Shown here: positions 58,301-64,000 of the stretch, one piece after another
Numbering within the stretch: position 1 is the first letter of the stretch
Layout: every line of letters starts with the position of its first letter
Source: Haemaphysalis longicornis
Taxonomy: Eukaryota > Arthropoda > Arachnida > Ixodida > Ixodidae
Length of the DNA stretch: 64,000 nucleotides
Reading direction: 5' to 3'
Assembly (NCBI GenBank): GCA_013339765.2
Contig: CM023453.1
Location: 84,758,685-84,822,684, forward strand
Notes under the pieces: model-generated
What the model saw: the letters and a program-made list of their open reading frames with translations, nothing else
Databases searched by the model: none
Told to the model about the DNA's origin: nothing
Translations under genes and position numbers: made by a program

Positions 58301-58929
58301 ACAGTCGCAAGTGAACGGAGCTTTAGAGAAGTAAAGAGGAGAGTGAATGGCACAAAGATAAGGCATATGCCCACAGAAATACACCTTATTTGTGTTAACA
58401 GCGAAATCACTACGCCCTACACCTCATGACGACTTTGGTTGAACGCGAAGCTTTCTTGTGACGTATTCCTTGGTTGTCGACTGAGCTTGGACTTTGACCT
58501 GCAGACGGTGTGAACTTTGATTCGTTTAGCATCGACTTTGGCTTGCACGCAGTTTGGACTTTTGATCGCAGCGGCTTTGAATTTGACCCTTCGCTATTTG
58601 GTTTCGCACAAAGATCTTCGCGTTCAACCGTCGTCGTCCTTTGTCGGAGATGTTATTACCTTGACAGGCCAATTTTACACGTCCATGCACATCTCTACAA
58701 ATACAAAGTGCTTCGACATTGCCGGAATGGCGCAGTCGGATGTCTGGTACCTAATTCCTCCAATTCAATCGGCTATTTACCTTCTTAAAGCCTCCGACTC
58801 GTGGGTAAAATACTTTATATAGCAAAAACTTAATAAAGTAAACCTCCCCTTTTTTCAAACTTTTTACACATCAAGACGCTGCCCAAAATCTTGCCTACTG
58901 TTACGCTTACAGCATAAAGGGAAAAAAAA
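58301..58929. other. No recognisable gene
   Basis: Open frames at 58510-58822 on the + strand overlap each other and resemble nothing known. Confidence 0.4.
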
Positions 58930-59912
58930 ACACTATTCGCGCGTACTCCGACAAGCAGCCAGCAGAAAAATTATGTTCTTATTAGCCAGAAAGCTCGAAT
59001 GGTCTCAAGTTGTACCCCCGAGGTAAAAATATCCGTCCGCTACCAATTATTCAAACTTTAGCAGCGACAGAAAAAACAATCATCTTGTTACTTTTTGTTT
59101 CAGTCTCTGCACTTACGCCACTTAATAAATTCAGGCTGCTCGCTGCGCCTGCAGCTTGCGGAAGTGGCCCTGCTGCGAACCGTTAAAAGCACCGAATGTA
59201 TTCAAACACCTGCGTGAGAGGGCACGTCGGAAAAAAAATAGAAGCCACATGAGCGTTTAAACTATGATTAGAATGTATACGTCGGCCAGGTGGCAATGAC
59301 CTTAGGTGGAACATCTCATGTGGCGAACATTGGAAGGCGTTGCTTGGTTTCAATTATAGGTCTACTCCCGTAACTTTTTATTACATGTCCAGAAAAAAAG
59401 TTGCACCCACCTAAGAATAACGCAAATTAGCGCTAAATACTTCTTCAGCATCGGCCGGGTGGTAGTAAAGTGACCTTTGCAAAGGCGCACTCGAAGAGAA
59501 GTAGAAAAAAATGGCCAGCGATACGGCCAGTGCACACGTTCTTAGCGCGTTAACATCCGCTTATCAGCGGAAGTATTTGTCCAGTCACAGCAATCGACAA
59601 CTTCCGCGTTTTCAGCGTCCGATAACTGCCCCGTAAGGGGCGTTGTCAGCGCATCGATCTTATAATCGGCAGGTCAAGCAGCGCGTTTAATCAATCAAAA
59701 AGTGCGTCTAATCAAGCAGTGCTTCTTTATCTCTCTTGGGCTGAACGACTTCGAAACGGGGGCAGCTTCATGCAAACCGCAGCTAAATTGAAAATCCTGT
59801 GTCTACTGAATGCTCATAATCAGTCATTTATTCCCAAATGCGCGCATACCATTGTTTGACGGCCTGCGTGCCCGCCAGTCAGCCTGTTTTTCACACCCAG
59901 GGCACTGATACC
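58930..59912 (+). repeat. Repeat B copy 2, possible LINE 5' UTR
   Basis: Matches 32489-33560 throughout and passes directly into LINE ORF1 sequence at about 59913. Confidence 0.6.
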
Positions 59913-61020
59913 GGCAACAGTTGCAATTGTTGCAAGAATTTAAGGAAGAGATGAAGAATGATCTGAGGCTTCTCAAAGAGGCATTGGAACGTAGAATTCG
60001 ATCTGACGAGCGAAACCTACGCTTATGGATAGAAGAAATTAAGAAAAGTCTTGATTTCATGAGCAAAGGCTTTGATGAGGCAAATGGACGTTGGTCAGAG
60101 GTGAAAAAGGAAAACGGTGACCTAAAAAAGAAAATGAAGCACTCCGGCACAAGGCTTGCACGCTAGAGAACGAGCTTAGCACTAGTCAACACAATTTGTT
60201 GAAAAATGAACAATATTCCCGAAATAGAAATATCAAAATTAAAGGTGTTCAACATGAACCGAGCGAAAACCTTGTTGCTATTGTGCAAAAGAAAGGTGAA
60301 GCTCCCGGTCAAATTTGTGTCGCCAAATGACATAAACGTCTGTCACAGAGTTCGAACCAAGAACCCGGGCTATGCAAACACTGTCGTTCAATTCCAACGC
60401 CTTGAAAAGCGAGACAAGTTTCTCGAAAAGGCACGTAAAAAATTCCCTCGCACTTCCCCGAGGGGGAGGGTGTGTAAGTGCGAATGCACGGTTGCTACGC
60501 GAGCGAGAGCTCTCCCGCCCGAAGTGGAGAGGAGGCGCCCAACACCCGCAGTCACTGAGCGGAGAGAGGAGGAGGAGAGTAGCGCCCGCCGTTACGGCGA
60601 GGGCTACACGAGCGCCCTCACGCGTCGGAATGCGGAGCGCCCGCTACGCGAGCGAGAGCTCTCCCGCCCGAAGTGGAGAGGAGGCGCCCAACACCCGCAG
60701 TCACTGAGCGGAGAGAGGAGGAGGAGAGTAGCGCCGCCCATTCCCGTTGCTAGGGTAAGACAGAGGAGCGCGCGCACCCGCAGCTTTGCCATGCGGACGA
60801 CGGCGGCGGACGATTCAGGCTCGCTTAAGAAGTGCATTCGCACTTAAAAGCGTCTAACAAATGAAACCCTTGAACGACGATCGGATCAGCCTATATACAT
60901 AAATGAACGCCTATGCCCTGGAATGAGACGGTTGCTTGGAATAGCGAATGCACGTAAACGCGAAAACGGGTGGAAATTTGTGTGGGTAAAAAACGGCAAT
61001 ATCTTTGCCCGCTAAGCCGA
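59913..61020 (+). mobile_element. LINE ORF1 (coiled coil + FP-like domain), disrupted
   Basis: A Lys/Glu-rich coiled-coil-like stretch (KEALERRIRSDERNLRLWIE and VKKENGDLKKKMK) is followed, with frame breaks, by LKNEQYSRNRNIKIKGV, then VCHRVRTKNPGYANTVVQFQ and KRDKFLEKARK. Element G (60438-60850) is inserted exactly there, after which RLTNETLER, IYINERLCPGMRRLLGIANA and WKFVWVKNGNIFARK complete the domain. ORF1 proteins of this kind bind LINE RNA. Several frame breaks plus the insertion show it is dead. Confidence 0.8.
60438..60850. mobile_element. GC-rich TIR element G, copy 2 (in LINE ORF1)
   Basis: The same exact 15-base inverted repeats as copy 1 lie at 60475-60489 and 60832-60846. TAAAA stands on both sides (60436-60440 and 60845-60849), a possible 5-base target duplication. 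Inside, a block beginning GCTACGCGAGCGAGAGCTCT is repeated 149 bp apart (60494 and 60643). Confidence 0.85.
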
Positions 61021-61218
61021 AAAGTCGTCAATAGTTGCCATAATCCCCGAAAGCTATATCAACATGTGCGCGGACGACGCTGCGCATATCGCTGAACATG
61101 TAGCCCAGAAGTCGCCCGTACTTCCTAGCGCCAGTGAAAACAATAGCCAAAGTAACGGTGCACAGAATCCCGCGTAGGGTCATCTGTCCATAAACCGAAA
61201 GCACTCAGTTACCTTCTC

Positions 61219-62058
61219 ATGAGCACTGATTACATTCTGCCAGAAAACAATGTTTCAGCCGGTGGAGACATCAATCTAAATAAATGCCCGAAGCTTTTTC
61301 ATCTAAACGCCCGATCACTCAGAACAACACAAGATGATGTCTCAGCGCTATTTGAGGCATGCAACGTAGGATTTTATGTTGTAATCTTCACCGAGACTTG
61401 GTATACCGAAGATTCAAACCATTACATACTGCCCGATTACAGCCATTTTTATATGAATCGCATAGGCAACCATGGAGGCGGCGTATCGGTTCAAACAACA
61501 TTCACCAGCTTTGAAATAGTCTCGGAATACAGCCAAGTCACAGATAATTATGAAATCCTTTGCATAAACTACGACAAAAAACTATTTGCTGTTATCTACC
61601 GCCCGCCAACTGGATGTATTGCTGCTTTTTTTCGCTTTATTGATTGCTTGTTTTCGTATGCAAATGAGACGGTTTGCCTGCTAGTTCTTGGGGGAGACTA
61701 ATATCGATGTAAAGAAACATTCCGGTACAAAGGCAGATGTTTTGGAAATCCTTGAGTGCAATGGGTTCTACAACGTCATCACATGCACTACCAGCACGCG
61801 TCACCAGCCCAACGTTTTCACTTCTTGACATGTTCATCACAAATTCTTCAAGGGATCCTAACATATCTGGGGTCTTGAGCTCCGGCATAAGTGACCACAT
61901 GCCAATATTCCTTTTTGTCGATAAGCATGGCGCTAGCCGAGGTGCGCGGCCTAACAAAGCCTCATACCGCGTAATATCACCGAACACACCTAAAACCTTT
62001 AGCAACAATATTGTCGGAAGTAAACTGGGCTGAGATCTTCGCCATACAGAATGCAAAT
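61219..62058 (+). mobile_element. LINE ORF2 endonuclease part (CR1/Jockey-like)
   Basis: An apurinic-type endonuclease is readable: FHLNARSL, VIFTETWYTED, MNRIGNHGGGVSVQ, VIYRPPTG and LLVLGGD, then a one-base break, NIDVKKHSG, ECNGFYNVIT, LDMFITNSS and ISDHMPIFLFV. ETW, GD.N and SDH are the usual catalytic boxes. The reading frame is broken at about 61700 and 61780. It is interrupted by a MITE at 62064. Confidence 0.85.
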
Positions 62059-62061
62059 GCA

Positions 62062-62693
62062 TACCTGCCAGGTTTAGGAAGATCCATGGGGAGATCTGAC
62101 CGGGGGGGGGGGGGGGGTAGTAGCAACAGAACGGGTAAATTTATGCACATTTTTTATTTGCTTACAACATAGTAGGAAATGAACTGTTGCTTCGTCCAAA
62201 CTACCAACAAGCTACACCACTTAAATGTCCGATGTGGCTGACGCCGCCCTTTTCAGAAAGTCCTCTAAATAGTACTGCAACCGCAACACAAAACAGCAGG
62301 AACTGAACTATTTTTTTGCTTCGTCTAAACTAACAACATTCTACACCACTGTAGACACTAAATCTTCAAAACGGCCGTCCAGAACGGCCGTGCTCGTGCG
62401 TAAATGAAAGCAGTTGCGGCGCTGTGTTTCTGCAAATAGCAAACTAAGAATGGGACGAACAGGTTCACCGTCTCCGCATAGCCGACTCCCTTTTTAAGCA
62501 CTTCATGGATAACGATGCCAATTGGTGTCGGGTTGGATTGTCAGGTATACCTCCGGAGCATTGTGGCCAGACTAGGAAAAAGATTAGGCCAAAGACAGGT
62601 GCGTTTTCGGGAGAGTTTTGTTTCGGTCGTACAATCGTACAAATCCATGAATATTCGGGAGTCTCCCGGACAATTCGGGAAACCTGGCAGGTA
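62062..62693. mobile_element. TA-flanked TIR element in LINE ORF2, ~0.63 kb
   Basis: GCATACCTGCCAGGTTT (62059-62075) is matched exactly in reverse by AAACCTGGCAGGTATGC (62680-62696). Taking TA as the duplicated target, the insert is 62064-62691 (628 bp). Removing it joins the LINE endonuclease-RT linker. Sixteen consecutive G lie near its left end (62102-62117). No transposase is encoded. Confidence 0.85.
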
Positions 62694-62696
62694 TGC

Positions 62697-64000
62697 TTGA
62701 AATGTATCTTATGATGCATTTGTGGACCTTTTCAAGGCCGTTTATTTCGAATCTTTTCCACTGAGAGAATATAGACAAATAAAGGAAGTGCGAAAACCAT
62801 GGATCAGTCCGCATATTGTAAAAGAAATTAAACTAAAGAACAAACTTTAGCACGCATTTCTCAAATCCCAGAGCCACCAGCATAGACTGAATTTAAAATT
62901 TTTCAAAATAAACTTAACAAGCAGATAGAAAAGACAAAAAAAGATTACTATTATCGCCTCTTTGACAGCGTCTGCCTCCACAAAAGTGATGTCGTGTGGA
63001 AAAAGTTAAACGAAGTAATAATCTGGAAACCCCGTGCTACTCGCCTGGAATAAATTGTAGCTGATGGTGAAACCCTAACTGGAATATAGGTAGCGGACAA
63101 GTTTAACAACTATTTCACCGGACTTGGTGGCCACATTGATGTAAACAACACCTAAATGTCGCATATTATTCCTGAAACTGAAAATACAATATTTTTATGG
63201 CCAACAGATATTTCAGAAGTGTTTGTCGCTTTCCAGAATCTTAAAAATAGTCGATAAAAAGATGCTGATGCCCTTGAAATCAGACCAGTAAAATATGTGC
63301 TTGACATCATAGCTCCCGTACTAACGCATATTTTCAACCTCACCTTGTAAACTGGCACTTTCCCGAGAAATATGCAATTGGCTAGAGTAACGGTTGCTTA
63401 CAAAGGGGGTGATAAAAATAAAATAGGCAACTACAGACCAATATCTATATTACCAGTATTTTCTAAGGGTTTGGAAAAGATGATAAATGTTAGAATCAAC
63501 AGCTTTACACAAAAGTACAATCTGTTCACAGACTATCAGTACGGTTTTAGGGCAAGTCGCTCGACGGAATCCGCCTTGTTAGCTCAGAAGGAAGCAATTT
63601 TGGAAAACAGAAAAAAAGCTAATGACGTTAGGCATATACATAGATTTTAGCAAAGCGTTTTATAGCGTTAATCATGAGCTCTCGCTCGCTAAACTGGGAC
63701 GATACGGTTTTCGGGGGACTCCCACGGCACTTGTGCGGTCATACATAAGAAATTAATGAATGTAAATTTCACCCTTGTCAAATAACTGCTGGGGTGCCGC
63801 AAGGTAGTATTCTTGGACCGGTGCTTTTTTTTATTTTACGTAAATGACATTGTACGCATAGACCCCATTATAGGTTCATTATCTACGCTGATGGCTGCAG
63901 TGCCCAATGCAAATCGCATTTTTTACCAGCTTAAAAGTTGGTCCGAACTAAACGTCCTATCGCTCAATGAATCAAAAACTAAGTGTGTTCTTTTTTGTTT
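62697..64000 (+). mobile_element. LINE ORF2 reverse transcriptase, runs off the window
   Basis: The linker (YDAFVDLFKAVYFESFPL, KPWISPHIVKEIKLKNKL) leads into reverse transcriptase: GGDKNKIGNYRPISILPVFS, YQYGFRASRSTESAL, IYIDFSKAFYSVNHE, AGVPQGSILGPVLFF. The catalytic box reads IIYADG where FxxYADD is expected, so the second Asp is lost. Stops and frame shifts are frequent. Motif order fits the CR1/Jockey/L2 group. The 3' end is beyond 64000. Confidence 0.85.

Overview
The window looks like nuclear DNA of an arthropod, most probably a hard tick (Ixodida). The reasons are: introns of 0.4 to 3.5 kb with GT/AG borders, very dense interspersed repeats, tRNA-derived SINEs that read like the tick Ruka type, Penelope, CR1/L2-like, I-like and Tx1-like retroelements, and short TTAGG runs. 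The species call is inference; no organism-specific marker is present. One 100-N scaffold gap lies at 4196-4295.

Host genes. The one complete gene is a gamma-glutamyltransferase on the + strand (38297-57714). Eleven exons join in compatible phases into a protein of about 578 residues with a signal peptide and all expected catalytic residues. Two oddities stand out: a one-base insertion that breaks exon 4, and a 54-bp tandem duplication that copies the splice acceptor and start of exon 6 in frame. Two lone exons lie upstream: a minus-strand exon at 6299-6417 resembling the C22orf39/DUF3128 CX9C family, and an unassigned 57-bp plus-strand exon at 9547-9603. Two tRNA-Ala(CGC) genes or gene-like copies (11494-11565 and 19501-19572, both minus) sit inside a duplicated segment.

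Repeats, left to right. 1-9.5 kb: microsatellites, SINE pieces, a pogo/Tigger-like terminus and a 15-bp minisatellite. 9.7-20 kb: two copies of a tRNA-Ala-bearing segment, the first split by a Tigger-like remnant, a G/C-skewed insert and a Tx1-like LINE, with a foldback MITE (14289-14758) and three head-to-tail CR1/L2-like LINEs (15.0-18.9 kb) between the copies. 20.7-25.2 kb: a 1.07-kb imperfect palindrome and a 0.92-kb TIR element. 25.7-36.5 kb: a Tx1-like fragment, a SINE split by a TTAA-flanked MITE, three copies of a CCAAT-array repeat, a Penelope fragment, an I-like LINE 3' end and an ORF1 remnant. 58-64 kb: a decayed two-ORF LINE on the + strand, cut by two MITEs and running off the window end.

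No operon-like or defence-like system is visible. The interest lies in the two GGT anomalies, the nested insertion history, and a repeat family carrying CCAAT arrays, NRF1-like sites and a hairpin with compensatory changes.
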